A stretch of 64,000 bases of DNA, taken from NCBI GenBank assembly GCA_030454085.1, contig JAKDJD010000002.1, positions 55,328-119,327 of the forward strand, in the 5' to 3' direction. The notes beneath the pieces are model-generated. The model did no database searches and was not told the DNA's origin. It saw only the letters and a list, made by a program, of their open reading frames with translations. The stretch comes from Kocuria sp. (GTDB taxonomy: Bacteria > Actinomycetota > Actinomycetes > Actinomycetales > Micrococcaceae). The position numbers and the translations under genes were made by a program. Below, piece by piece: positions 8,699-17,396 of this stretch (its first letter is position 1; each line of letters begins with the position of its first letter).

Positions 8699-9685
8699 TC
8701 ACTCGTGGCCGCGGGGTTGGGAAGTACGCGCGGCCGCACTCTTGTCGAGCAGAATCTTGGCGGTCAAGGAGTCCACGACGAGGTCGGTTACCGCTCTGGC
8801 ACGCAGAGCACCGAGGAGCGCACCGGCCCGGTGAGGGCCGGAAACGACGCACAGCCGCCGACGGACACGAGACAGCTCGACCGGCGTCGGCCCCGACGCC
8901 CTCCTGTTCATCTCAATGTCCTGCCACGTCCCGTCCTCCCTGAGAAGCACGGTGCAGATGTCACCCACAACGCCCTCTCTGGAGAGCACGTCGAAATCCC
9001 TTTCGTCGAGGTACCCGGAACTGTAGACGTGGGACGGAACCGGACCATTCAGCGCTCCGACCCCGAAGACGGCAACATCGACTTGAGATTGAAGGTGGAG
9101 AACGCTCCGAATACTCCGCTCGCGCCACATGGCCTGCTTCGTGTCGGCGTAGTCAAAGAAGGCCGGCACGGGGAAGTGGACAATCTGGGAGCCGAATGCC
9201 TCGGCCACCGAATTCAGGATCGCCCCCGTGTACGGGATTCCTGATCGACGGGCATTGCCCGCGCCGTTGAGCTGCACCACAACCGAGTCCGGAACCTTGC
9301 GCGGAACGAGGTGACGCGACATCTCCGTGACGGTCGACCCCCAAGCCATGCCGAGGACCGTACCCGGCTCCATCATCCCGTCGAGGGCCGACGCCGCGAC
9401 CCGGGAGACTTGCTCCATCTGCCCGATCGGCGAGGAACTCCCCCGGATCGGAACGACCTGCGCGTGGATCCCGAAGATCTTTTCCAGACGACCGCCCAGC
9501 TCGTTGCGTTCACTGGGCGCGTCGGCCACGGTGATTCGAACGAGCCCGGAATCGCGAGCGTACTTCAGCAACCGGGACACGGTTGCCCGGGACACGTCGA
9601 ACTCCTTGGCGACCGCATCCATCGTCTGTTCCTGGACGTAGTACATCGTCGCCGCTTTGTGAGCCAAGTCATCACGTTTGTTCAT
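8699..9685 (-). CDS. SorC/DeoR-family sugar-binding transcriptional regulator, probable glycerol regulator
   Basis: The product has 328 residues. A helix-turn-helix occupies about residues 5-50 (AATMYYVQEQTMDAVAKEFD, then VSRATVSRLLKYAR). It is followed by a SorC-type sugar-phosphate-binding domain (GMAWGSTVTEMSRHL, VVQLNGAGN, DVAVFGVGALNG). Members sense phosphorylated sugars or polyols and repress or activate neighbouring catabolic operons. The gene is divergent from glpD and is followed across that promoter by glpF and glpK, so glycerol-3-phosphate is the expected effector. The start is ATG 9685 with AAGGG eight bases upstream. A candidate operator overlaps this start codon, which would allow autoregulation. 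Confidence 0.87.
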   Translation of the reverse strand: MNKRDDLAHKAATMYYVQEQTMDAVAKEFDVSRATVSRLLKYARDSGLVRITVADAPSERNELGGRLEKIFGIHAQVVPIRGSSSPIGQMEQVSRVAASALDGMMEPGTVLGMAWGSTVTEMSRHLVPRKVPDSVVVQLNGAGNARRSGIPYTGAILNSVAEAFGSQIVHFPVPAFFDYADTKQAMWRERSIRSVLHLQSQVDVAVFGVGALNGPVPSHVYSSGYLDERDFDVLSREGVVGDICTVLLREDGTWQDIEMNRRASGPTPVELSRVRRRLCVVSGPHRAGALLGALRARAVTDLVVDSLTAKILLDKSAAARTSQPRGHE

Positions 9686-9710
9686 GTTTGAACCCTTGAG
9701 GTGAACGTTC
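9680..9710. promoter_or_regulatory. Candidate paired SorC operators upstream of glpD
   Basis: GTTCA-TGTT-TGAAC (9680-9693) and GAACGTTC (9703-9710) share TGAAC/GTTC half-sites. Their centres are exactly 20 bp apart, two helical turns. The first covers the regulator's start codon. Both lie in the sorC-glpD divergent spacer. Confidence 0.5.
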
Positions 9711-9826
9711 GTGCAGAAGTGATGATCATTCTTTCACGATTGGGTAAGAATGGAGGAATCGGGTCCTCGGCGCCACCGCGCCGCGCGGACGCGATCGGAA
9801 TGAACCACCGCGATCAAGGAGGCTCC

Positions 9827-11578
9827 ATGAAAACCGCCGCAACCCACCTCACCGCGGCTTCCCGCCACCAGGCTCTGCAGGAAATGTCGGATGCCGAAGG
9901 TGTGGACGTCCTCATCATCGGCGGTGGAGTCACGGGCGCAGGCATCGCTCTCGACGCGGCGACGCGCGGTCTGCGCACGGCCGTCGTCGACGCCGGCGAC
10001 TGGGCTTCCGGCACGTCGGCCTGGTCCTCCAAGCTCGTCCACGGTGGCCTGCGCTACCTACTCAACCTGGACTTCAAACTCGTCGCGGAGGCCCTCAAGG
10101 AACGCGGGCTGCTCCTGACGAGTCTGGCCCCGCACCTCGTCAAGGCCCAGCCCTTCCTGTGGCCGCTGAAGATGCCGGTCATCGAACGCAGCTACTCGGC
10201 CGTCGGTATCGGAATGTACGACGCCATGGCCATTGCCGGCGCCCGCGGGCACAAGACCGTGCCGACGCAGAAGCACTACTCCAAAAAGGGTGCCAAGCAG
10301 ATTTTCCCGGACATCAAGGACTCCGCCCTGACCGGCGCCATCCAGTTCTACGACGCCCGCGTCGATGACGCCCGACTCGTCATCGACCTCATCCGCACCG
10401 CGGCCGGATACGGCGCGCTGGCCGCAAGCCGCACCCAGGTCACCGGCCTCCTGAAGTCCGAGACCGGGCGCGTGGTCGGAGCCAACATCACCGACCTGGA
10501 GACCCAGGAGGTCCACGAGGTCAAGGCGAAGCACGTCATCAATGCGACGGGCGTGTGGACGGAGGAGACCGAGAGCCTGACGGGTGAGGAACGCGGCCTG
10601 CAGGTCCTGGCCTCCAAGGGAGTCCACATCGTGGTGCCCCGCGAGCGCATCAACGCGGAGTCGGGAATCTTCCTGCGAACCGAGAAGTCGGTGCTGTTCA
10701 TCATCCCGTGGCAGCGCTACTGGGTCATCGGCACCACGGACACGCCCTACGACCAGGACGTCGCCCGTCCAGTGGCCACGGCCGAGGACATCGACTACAT
10801 CCTCGACCACGCCAACGCGATCCTCGATGCCCCTCTGACGAGGGACGACATCATTTCGACCTATGCAGGCCTCCGCCCCTTGCTCCAGCCGGGAGTCAAG
10901 GGCCAGGATTCCACCCAATCGACCAAGGTTTCGCGTGAGCACACGGTGGCCGAGGTGGTACCGGGCATGTCGGCCATCGCGGGCGGCAAGCTCACGACCT
11001 ACCGCGTGATGGCCAAGGACGCCGTGGACTTTGCGCTGGGTTCCGTCGCCGGGGCCCGACCCTCGGTCACGGAGGACATCCCCTTGGTCGGGGCCCAGGG
11101 GTACCGGGCCGCCGTGGCGCGTGCCGGGGACATCGCGGAGGAGAACGGTTGGACCGCCGCTCGCGTCGAGAGCCTTCTGGATCGTTACGGTTCCGAGATC
11201 GACGACGTGCTCGACCTCGTCCGCGAGGACCCGGAGCTCGCACAGCCGCTGAGCCATGCCCCCATGTTCCTGCGGGCCGAGGTTCTGCTTGCGGTCCGGT
11301 ACGAAGGCGCGCTCCACCTCGAAGACGTCCTGATGCGACGGGTCCGCCTGGACCTCGAACAGCGGGACCGCGGTCTTGCCGCGGCCCCCGAGATCGTCGA
11401 CATTTTGGCGGCCGAGCTCGGGTGGGGCGAGAACGAACGCCAGCGCGAGCTGGACAACTATGCGCAGCGGGTTCGCAACATCGCCCGCGCGGAGGAGGAA
11501 AAGGATGACGCCGGTGCGTCCGACGTCATCACCTCAGACCCGGAGATCATGCCGCGCAAGGTCCTGGGTTCCGACTGA
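9827..11578 (+). CDS. glpD: FAD-dependent glycerol-3-phosphate dehydrogenase
   Basis: The 583-residue product oxidises sn-glycerol-3-phosphate to dihydroxyacetone phosphate at the membrane and passes electrons to quinone. The FAD-binding fold appears at residues 25-55 (VDVLIIGGGVTGAGIALDAA), followed by SGTSAWSSKLVHGGLRYL. PWQRYWVIGTTDTPYD and AGLRPLL are typical GlpD core segments, and a C-terminal helical domain completes the usual length. I chose ATG 9827 because AAGGAGG lies four bases upstream. The upstream extension to 9701 would start inside the operator region. It is first of three glycerol genes in the order D-F-K, each separated by spacers of 45-140 bp. Confidence 0.95.
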   Translation: MKTAATHLTAASRHQALQEMSDAEGVDVLIIGGGVTGAGIALDAATRGLRTAVVDAGDWASGTSAWSSKLVHGGLRYLLNLDFKLVAEALKERGLLLTSLAPHLVKAQPFLWPLKMPVIERSYSAVGIGMYDAMAIAGARGHKTVPTQKHYSKKGAKQIFPDIKDSALTGAIQFYDARVDDARLVIDLIRTAAGYGALAASRTQVTGLLKSETGRVVGANITDLETQEVHEVKAKHVINATGVWTEETESLTGEERGLQVLASKGVHIVVPRERINAESGIFLRTEKSVLFIIPWQRYWVIGTTDTPYDQDVARPVATAEDIDYILDHANAILDAPLTRDDIISTYAGLRPLLQPGVKGQDSTQSTKVSREHTVAEVVPGMSAIAGGKLTTYRVMAKDAVDFALGSVAGARPSVTEDIPLVGAQGYRAAVARAGDIAEENGWTAARVESLLDRYGSEIDDVLDLVREDPELAQPLSHAPMFLRAEVLLAVRYEGALHLEDVLMRRVRLDLEQRDRGLAAAPEIVDILAAELGWGENERQRELDNYAQRVRNIARAEEEKDDAGASDVITSDPEIMPRKVLGSD

Positions 11579-11590
11579 TCCGATGCTGCC

Positions 11591-11628
11591 GGGCCGGGCG
11601 GGAAGCCAGAGCGCCAACTGCCCGGCCC
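11591..11628 (+). terminator. Hairpin after glpD
   Basis: GGGCCGGGC (11591-11599) pairs with GCCCGGCCC (11620-11628) around a 20-base loop, 13 bases after the glpD stop. There is no U-tract. It may attenuate transcription or stabilise the glpD mRNA 3' end rather than fully separate glpD from glpF. Confidence 0.4.
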
Positions 11629-11719
11629 CTGTTCCATCCATCCCACACCTACCCACCGGTCGAGATCCGGTGTCAGTAACACAGACAAGGCACGAAGACG
11701 TGCCGGAAAGTGAGCGGTC

Positions 11720-12526
11720 ATGACCGGTTCATTGCTCGCCGACGGGTCCACCGGGATCCTCGGCTTCGCCCCGCAACTCCTGGACAACGGGGTACCGACA
11801 ACGCTCGGCATGTTCGCCTCAGAATTCATCGGCACCCTTTTGCTGGTGCTGCTGGGTTGCGGCGTCGTTGCCGGCCAGGTCCTGTCACGCACCAAGAACA
11901 ACGCCGGTGGCTGGCTCATGGTCGCTTTCGGTTGGGGTCTCGGTGTGTATGCGGGAGCGTACGCGGCCTACGCGACCGGCGGCCACCTGAACCCCGTGGT
12001 CACCTTGTCCTTCTGGGCCGCCCACAAGGATCTCAGCGATGGCATCCCCGCGACCTTCGGCAACGTGGTCATCTACATTGTTGCCCAGATGATCGGCGCG
12101 ATCGTCGGTGCCATCCTCGTCTACCTGACGCACAAGAAGCACTTCGACCTCGAGGCGCCTGCCGCCGACAAGCTCGGCGTCTTCTCGACCGGTCCGGAAA
12201 TCCGGGCCTACGGCTGGAACTTCCTCACGGAGGTCGTCGCGACCTTCGTGCTGATTGCGTTCATCCTCTTTTCCGACAAGACTCCCAGCGAGATCGGGCC
12301 GCTTCCGGTCGCTCTCGTCGTGGTGGCCATCGGTATCTCGCTCGGCGGACCGACCGGCTACGCGATCAACCCCGCCCGTGACCTGGGGCCGCGCATCGCT
12401 CACGCCATCCTTCCGATTCGGGGCAAGGGGTCCTCCGACTGGTCCTACTCCTGGATCCCGGTCCTCGGACCGATCGCCGGCGGTCTCCTCGCAGCACTGG
12501 CGGTTCCGCTCATGGTGGCTCTCTAG
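11720..12526 (+). CDS. glpF: Glycerol uptake facilitator (aquaglyceroporin)
   Basis: The 268-residue integral membrane protein has the six helices and two half-helix loops of the MIP family. The second loop has the canonical INPARDLGPR, whose aspartate is typical of glycerol-conducting members. The first loop reads GGHLNPVVT, so the first NPA box is NPV. The N-terminus begins with about 28 extra residues before the first helix (ASEFIGTLLLVLLGCGVVAG). It provides facilitated glycerol entry, with GlpK trapping the substrate. It sits between glpD and glpK, with 45 bp to glpK. An AG-rich site (GGAAAG) lies about 10 bases before the ATG. Confidence 0.93.
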   Translation: MTGSLLADGSTGILGFAPQLLDNGVPTTLGMFASEFIGTLLLVLLGCGVVAGQVLSRTKNNAGGWLMVAFGWGLGVYAGAYAAYATGGHLNPVVTLSFWAAHKDLSDGIPATFGNVVIYIVAQMIGAIVGAILVYLTHKKHFDLEAPAADKLGVFSTGPEIRAYGWNFLTEVVATFVLIAFILFSDKTPSEIGPLPVALVVVAIGISLGGPTGYAINPARDLGPRIAHAILPIRGKGSSDWSYSWIPVLGPIAGGLLAALAVPLMVAL

Positions 12527-12571
12527 AAAACCGGGTCGCAAGGACGCGGCCCATCAGGAAAGGCAATCCGA

Positions 12572-14152
12572 ATGACGAACCAGAAAGACGGCACAAGGAA
12601 CAACGCGTTGTTCTCCGAGACTATGAATACAAACAAGAAATACATCCTCGCCATTGACCAGGGAACGACCAGCTCCCGGGCCATAGTCTTCGACAAGAAC
12701 GGCCAGATCATCACGGTCGGCCAATACGAGCACGAACAGATTTTCCCTCGGGCCGGCTGGGTCGAACACGACCCGCTCGAGATCTGGCGCAACGTCCGCA
12801 AGTCCGTTGCGGACTGCTTCTCCGATGTCGAGATCAACCACCACGAAATCGCCTCGGTAGGTATCACGAACCAGCGTGAGACCGCGGTCGTCTGGGACAA
12901 GAACACCGGCGAACCCGTGTACAACGCGATCGTGTGGCAGGACACCCGGACGCAGAAGATCTGCGACGAGCTCGCCGGCGACGAGGGTTACGACAAGTAC
13001 CACGATCGCGTCGGTCTGTCCCTGAACACCTACTTCGCCGGCCCCAAGGTCAAGTGGATCCTGGACAACGTCGAGGGTGCCCGCGAGCGCGCGGAGAAGG
13101 GCGACCTGCTGTTCGGCACCACGGACTCCTGGGTCCTGTGGAATCTGACCGGCGGAACCGAGGGCGGCGTGCACGTAACCGACGTCACGAACGCTTCTCG
13201 CACGATGCTCATGAACATTCGTACCCTCGAGTGGGAGAAGGACATCGCGGACGACTTCGGAATTCCGATGTCGATGCTGCCGGAGATCAAGTCCTCCGCC
13301 GAGGTGTATGGATACGGTCGTGCCCGTGGTTTCCTGCGGGGAACTCCGATCGCCGGCATTCTCGGCGATCAGCAGGCAGCGACCTTCGGCCAGGCCTGCT
13401 TCGGAGAAGGACAGTCCAAGAACACGTACGGCACCGGCAACTTCATGCTCATGAACACTGGAACCGATCCGGTGTTCTCGGAGAACGGGTTGCTGACCAC
13501 GGTCGCGTACAAGATCGGCGACCAGAAGCAGGTCTACGCGCTCGAGGGTTCCATCGCGGTCTCCGGATCACTGATCCAGTGGCTTCGCGACAACCTGGAA
13601 CTGATCGACAATGCCGCGGACTCCGAGGCTCTCGCAACATCTGTTGAGGACTCGGGCGGGACCTACTTCGTCCCGGCGTTCTCGGGGCTGTTCGCGCCGT
13701 ACTGGCGCCCCGACGCGCGCGGGGTGCTCGTCGGCATGACCCGGTACGTCAAGAAGGCCCACATTGTCCGAGCGGCCCTCGAGGCCACGGCGTTCCAGAC
13801 TCGTGAGGTCATCGACGCGATGAACGCGGATTCCGGTGTCGATCTGACCGAGTTGCGTGTCGACGGTGGCATGACTGCCAACGAATTCCTGATGCAGTTC
13901 CAGGCGGACCTGCTGCGCGTTCCGGTGATTCGGCCGCAGGTCGTCGAGACCACAGCCCTTGGTGCCGCGTACGCCGCGGGTATCGCCGTCGGCTTCTGGA
14001 AGGGTGAGGACGACGTCGTCGCCAACTGGCAGGAGGACAAGCGCTGGATGCCCGAAATGGACAACGAGGAGGTTGAGCGCCAGTACCGGCTCTGGAAGAA
14101 GGCTGTCACGCGGGCCTTCGACTGGGTGGATGAGGACACGTCCACCGAGTAG
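12572..14152 (+). CDS. glpK: Glycerol kinase
   Basis: The product has 526 residues from ATG 12572. It phosphorylates glycerol with ATP to glycerol-3-phosphate, the substrate of GlpD. FGGY-kinase motifs are clear: LAIDQGTTSSRAIVFD near the N-terminus, GTTDSWVLWNLTGG mid-protein, YALEGSIAVSGSLIQWLRD, and the C-terminal FGGY element LRVDGGMTANEFLMQFQAD. The first start has AGGAAAGG about eight bases upstream. An in-frame ATG at 12623 would give the more usual MNTNKKYILAIDQ N-terminus but lacks a good ribosome site, so a 17-residue extension is likely here. The gene is followed by a strong hairpin. Confidence 0.95.
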   Translation: MTNQKDGTRNNALFSETMNTNKKYILAIDQGTTSSRAIVFDKNGQIITVGQYEHEQIFPRAGWVEHDPLEIWRNVRKSVADCFSDVEINHHEIASVGITNQRETAVVWDKNTGEPVYNAIVWQDTRTQKICDELAGDEGYDKYHDRVGLSLNTYFAGPKVKWILDNVEGARERAEKGDLLFGTTDSWVLWNLTGGTEGGVHVTDVTNASRTMLMNIRTLEWEKDIADDFGIPMSMLPEIKSSAEVYGYGRARGFLRGTPIAGILGDQQAATFGQACFGEGQSKNTYGTGNFMLMNTGTDPVFSENGLLTTVAYKIGDQKQVYALEGSIAVSGSLIQWLRDNLELIDNAADSEALATSVEDSGGTYFVPAFSGLFAPYWRPDARGVLVGMTRYVKKAHIVRAALEATAFQTREVIDAMNADSGVDLTELRVDGGMTANEFLMQFQADLLRVPVIRPQVVETTALGAAYAAGIAVGFWKGEDDVVANWQEDKRWMPEMDNEEVERQYRLWKKAVTRAFDWVDEDTSTE

Positions 14153-14171
14153 CCTGTGACGTGCTGATTCG

Positions 14172-14222
14172 AACCCCGGAGCGCGATCGGTCGGGTCATC
14201 CCGACCGGCGCGGTCCGGGGTT
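14172..14222 (+). terminator. Two-tier hairpin after glpK
   Basis: Outer arms AACCCCGGA (14172-14180) and TCCGGGGTT (14214-14222) enclose an inner perfect stem CGGTCGGG/CCCGACCG with a TCAT loop (14188-14207). It begins 20 bases after the glpK stop and ends in a short T-containing stretch. It most likely terminates the glycerol transcript ahead of the alkylation-repair operon. Confidence 0.65.
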
Positions 14223-14283
14223 TCGCTCGTTATGGCCCGGGTTCCGTCTTCGACTCCGGGCCCCGATGCGGAAAGGACGCGCG

Positions 14284-15009
14284 ATGACCGAGACCGAAGG
14301 GCTCTTCTCGGACGACGCCTTCGACCGCGAACCGCGGGAGGTCGTGCCGGGCGTCATGCATCTGCCCAGATGGTTGACGCCGCGGAGTCAGGGCTGGCTC
14401 GCACGGCAATGGGACGCGTGGGGTCGTGGTCCGATTCCTCCGCACTCACCCCTCATCAATGGCCACCCGATGTCGGTTCGGCTGACGACGCTCGGCTGGC
14501 ATTGGGATTCAAACGGTCTTGCCCCGCGGGCCGAGCACTTCGATCACGCTGCTCCGCTCCCGGTTCCCGACTGGCTCGTCCGTTGGGGACGGAAAGCCGT
14601 CCAGGAAGCCTACTCCCCCAGCCACGGAGGAAGTTGGCCCGCCCTCTCCGAAGAGGGAGTGGCAGAATGGGCGCGAGATTACACACCCGACGTCGTACTC
14701 ATCAACTACTACGAACCGACCGCGAGAATGGGAATGCACCAGGACAAGGATGAACGCTCCGGTGAACCCGTGGTCAGTTTCAGCGTTGGGGACACCGCGA
14801 TTTTCAGGGTCGGAAATCCACAAACGAAGTCCAAACCGTACCGGGACATCCGGCTGGCCTCCGGCGACCTGGTAGTTTTCGGTGGACCAAGCCGCTACAT
14901 GTTCCACGGTGTGCCACGAATCCTGCCGAATACGGCACCGGCGGACTGCCCTGTACGGAGCGGCCGGTTCAATATGACCCTGCGGATGACGGGATGGGAT
15001 ACGCAATGA
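14284..15009 (+). CDS. alkB: AlkB-type 2-oxoglutarate/Fe(II) dioxygenase
   Basis: The 241-residue product should oxidatively remove 1-methyladenine and 3-methylcytosine lesions from DNA or RNA. The iron ligands are H152 and D154 in MHQDKDE and H208 in RYMFHGVPRI. The 2-oxoglutarate-binding signature RxNxTxR is intact as RFNMTLR (R228-R234). INYYEPTARMG precedes the HxD motif as in E. coli AlkB. ATG 14284 is chosen for the GGAAAGGA nine bases upstream. The open frame extends to 14161 but without a better site. The stop overlaps the next gene's ATG in ATGA, so alkB and tag are translationally coupled. Confidence 0.92.
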   Translation: MTETEGLFSDDAFDREPREVVPGVMHLPRWLTPRSQGWLARQWDAWGRGPIPPHSPLINGHPMSVRLTTLGWHWDSNGLAPRAEHFDHAAPLPVPDWLVRWGRKAVQEAYSPSHGGSWPALSEEGVAEWARDYTPDVVLINYYEPTARMGMHQDKDERSGEPVVSFSVGDTAIFRVGNPQTKSKPYRDIRLASGDLVVFGGPSRYMFHGVPRILPNTAPADCPVRSGRFNMTLRMTGWDTQ

Positions 15010-15731
15010 CGGCTTCGCCCTCTTCAGGCACAACGGCCTCGGACGATTCGACGGCACGCGCAGAGAATCTGCCGCGGACCGCGTGGGCCAATGGCAGCGC
15101 AATGATGCGGGACTATTACGACCACGAGTGGGGCCTCCCTGTGACCACGGAAGCGGGCCTCTACGAACGCGTGTGCCTGGAGGGATTCCAGGCCGGGCTG
15201 TCCTGGGCGACGATCCTCGCCCGGAGGGACGCGTTCCGTCGGGCTTTCGCCGATTTCGACCCCGACGTCGTCGCGAAGTACACAGATCGGACCGTCGAGG
15301 CACTTCTCCGGGACGCTTCCATCATCAGAAGCAAGCCCAAGATCATGGCCGCGATCGGCAATGCTCGGGCAACTCTGGACCTTCGGGGAGCAGCGGACCA
15401 GGATCCGATGCTCCAAGGGTTCTCGCTCCCCCTGCAGAACGGGAGTTCCTTGCAGATAGGCTCCGGGCTTCCGGCTCTCGTGTGGTCCCATGCCCCGGAG
15501 ACCACGCCCTCTCCGACACGCGCCGAAGAGGTTCCCACCCAGTCCCCCGAGTCCGTTGCTCTCGCCCGGGCGCTGAAGAAGCACGGTTTCCGCTTCGTCG
15601 GACCCACGACAATCTTCGCGCTCATGGAAGCGGTGGGCATGGTCGACACGCACTGGGTGGGAAGCCACAAGCGAGCCGTGTCGAAAATCTATTCACCAGA
15701 GGGCCGCCGCCACGCGTTCGTGGTCGACTGA
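15006..15731 (+). CDS. tag: DNA-3-methyladenine glycosylase I, zinc-ligand-poor variant
   Basis: The product has 241 residues. It is a helix-hairpin-helix-type glycosylase that excises 3-methyladenine. The fold signature is clear: YYDHEWGLPVTTE, CLEGFQAGLSWATIL with E59 and W67 matching E. coli E38 and W46, and HGFRFVGPTTIFALMEAVG. In E. coli the N- and C-termini are clamped by zinc through C4, H17, H175 and C179. Here both histidines remain (H40 and the H of DTHWVGS), but the cysteines are replaced by threonine (T25 of RTAW) and serine. It overlaps alkB by 4 bp. ATG 14994, four codons earlier, is an alternative start. Confidence 0.9.
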   Translation: MTASPSSGTTASDDSTARAENLPRTAWANGSAMMRDYYDHEWGLPVTTEAGLYERVCLEGFQAGLSWATILARRDAFRRAFADFDPDVVAKYTDRTVEALLRDASIIRSKPKIMAAIGNARATLDLRGAADQDPMLQGFSLPLQNGSSLQIGSGLPALVWSHAPETTPSPTRAEEVPTQSPESVALARALKKHGFRFVGPTTIFALMEAVGMVDTHWVGSHKRAVSKIYSPEGRRHAFVVD

Positions 15732-15821
15732 TAGCGTTCCGGCCCAGCCCCCTCGACCGGCGCACCGTCATCCGAGCGCGAAAGTACCGACCTCCGGGCT
15801 CGGCTGGCGTCAAAAAAGGAC

Positions 15822-15854
15822 CGACCGCCGGAGATGCCCCCGACGGTCGGTCCT
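15822..15854 (-). terminator. Rho-independent terminator of the MFS gene
   Basis: On the reverse strand, AGGACCGACCG (15844-15854) pairs with CGGTCGGTCCT (15827-15837) and is followed directly by six T residues (15822-15827 region). It lies 47 bases past the MFS stop and between convergent tag and MFS genes. Confidence 0.85.
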
Positions 15855-15900
15855 GGACGTGGCTCCTTGGCAACGCAGTCACCAGGCAGCACTTGGGCGG

Positions 15901-17226
15901 TCAGTCGACGCCGCGAGTGATCGCCTCCGCCTCGGCGACGGCCGTCTCGTGGGGACGATGGGCGCGGGTCAGGAGGTGGCCACCGAAGACGAGCACCAGG
16001 ATGGAAACCACCAACGTCACCACGGCCATCCAGTAGGGAGCGCCGGCTCCCACGGCGTCGGACACGGGACCGGCAACCGCGGGGGCGATAGCACCGCCGA
16101 TGAAACGCACGCCTGAGTACGTGGACGACGCGATCGAGCGAGGCAGGGTTGTCGCTTCCATGACCGTCTCGGTGAGCGCGGTATTCATAACACCCTGCCC
16201 CAAGCCGGCGATCACGATGAACACGATCAAGGCAACCACGGACTCGTGCCACACCGCGGCACATGCCATCATGACCGCCAGAAGCCCGAGCATCGCAAAC
16301 AGGACCGGGCGGAGACCGAACCGACGTGTCAGGATCGGTGCAAGGAAGACGGAGGCGATGGCCAGGGCGACACCCCAACCGAAGAAGACCAGCCCGAGTT
16401 CGTGAGCTCCGAATTCAGTGCCGTGCTTGGCCGCAGCGGCCTCGAGAGGATAGGGGCTGTAGGCCAGGAGCACAAAGAAAGCGAAATTGTAGAACAGGGC
16501 CGTGAATGCCAGAACGCGCAGCGCCGGGTCCTTGAGAGCCTTGATACCAGCAGTGAAGGCGTGCTTTTGAACGGGTGCGGAGGTGTCCTTCTTGGGCGCT
16601 CGCAGAAGGCAGATGATCGCGATGAACCCGATAGCCATGAGTGCCGCGGTGCCGAAGAACGGGCCGCGCCAGGAAATGGAGCCCAACAGCCCTCCGACGA
16701 GCGGACCCACGGCCATTCCGACGCCGAGAGCAGCCTCGTACAGCATCACGGCCTGGCTGCTTCCACCCGCCGCGGCTCCGACGATGGCCGAGAGTGCCGT
16801 GGAGATGAACAGCGCGTTGCCCAAGCCCCACCCGGCACGGAAGCCGATGATCTCGCCGACGCTTCCCGATGCGCCTGCCAGTGCGGCGAAGGCAATGATC
16901 AGGATCAGGCCGACCAGAAGGGTCGTCTTGACGCCAATGCGGCTGGATACCCAGCCGGTGAAGAACATCGCGATGCCCGTGATGAAGAGATAGCTCGTGA
17001 AGAGCAACATGGTCTGCCCCGCACTCGCGTCCAGCTCCTTGCTGATGGCGGGCAGGATCGGGTCGACCAGGCCGATTCCCATGAAGGAGACCATGCAGGC
17101 GAAAGCAATCGCCCATACCGCAATGGGCTGGCGCAAGATGGATTGCTTCTCCTCCGGGGCCGATTCCGGCTCCTGGGTCCGTGTCTCCACCACGGGGTGC
17201 GATCCGGTAGGTGTACTGGTACTCAT
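15901..17226 (-). CDS. MFS multidrug-type efflux transporter
   Basis: The 441-residue protein has about 12 hydrophobic helices. The first starts at about residue 36 (VWAIAFACMVSFMGIGLVDPILPAI). The loop between helices 2 and 3 reads GWVSSRIGVKTTLLVG, the MFS motif A variant. Motif C-like glycines follow in [15 protein letters not shown]. This suits the DHA1 family of proton-driven drug exporters. It lies 170 bp downstream of a marR gene on the same strand, a common regulator-pump pairing. A GGAGG lies about 10 bases before the ATG, and TATATAG in the spacer may be a promoter element. The substrate is unknown. Confidence 0.88.
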   Translation of the reverse strand: MSTSTPTGSHPVVETRTQEPESAPEEKQSILRQPIAVWAIAFACMVSFMGIGLVDPILPAISKELDASAGQTMLLFTSYLFITGIAMFFTGWVSSRIGVKTTLLVGLILIIAFAALAGASGSVGEIIGFRAGWGLGNALFISTALSAIVGAAAGGSSQAVMLYEAALGVGMAVGPLVGGLLGSISWRGPFFGTAALMAIGFIAIICLLRAPKKDTSAPVQKHAFTAGIKALKDPALRVLAFTALFYNFAFFVLLAYSPYPLEAAAAKHGTEFGAHELGLVFFGWGVALAIASVFLAPILTRRFGLRPVLFAMLGLLAVMMACAAVWHESVVALIVFIVIAGLGQGVMNTALTETVMEATTLPRSIASSTYSGVRFIGGAIAPAVAGPVSDAVGAGAPYWMAVVTLVVSILVLVFGGHLLTRAHRPHETAVAEAEAITRGVD

Positions 17227-17303
17227 TCGGTTATTGCCTCCACTGCGTGCGACTGCCTCAATGCGAAGCCGTCACACATTGCCTCACTATATAAATGTGT
17301 AGA

Positions 17304-17336
17304 AGAAAGCACTCTGGCGGCTCCAGAGTGATTTCT
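17304..17336 (-). other. Hairpin between marR and the MFS gene
   Basis: CACTCTGG (17310-17317) and CCAGAGTG (17323-17330) pair perfectly. The stem extends through AGAAA/TTTCT with one mismatch. It lies about 60 bases after the marR stop and just upstream of a TATATAG element, so it may partly terminate marR transcription before a separate MFS promoter. Confidence 0.4.
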
Positions 17337-17396
17337 CGGTGGATCCGACCGGAGCCTCGTCAGTTCCTGCGGGCCCCGGTCGGATCCTGCTGATTA

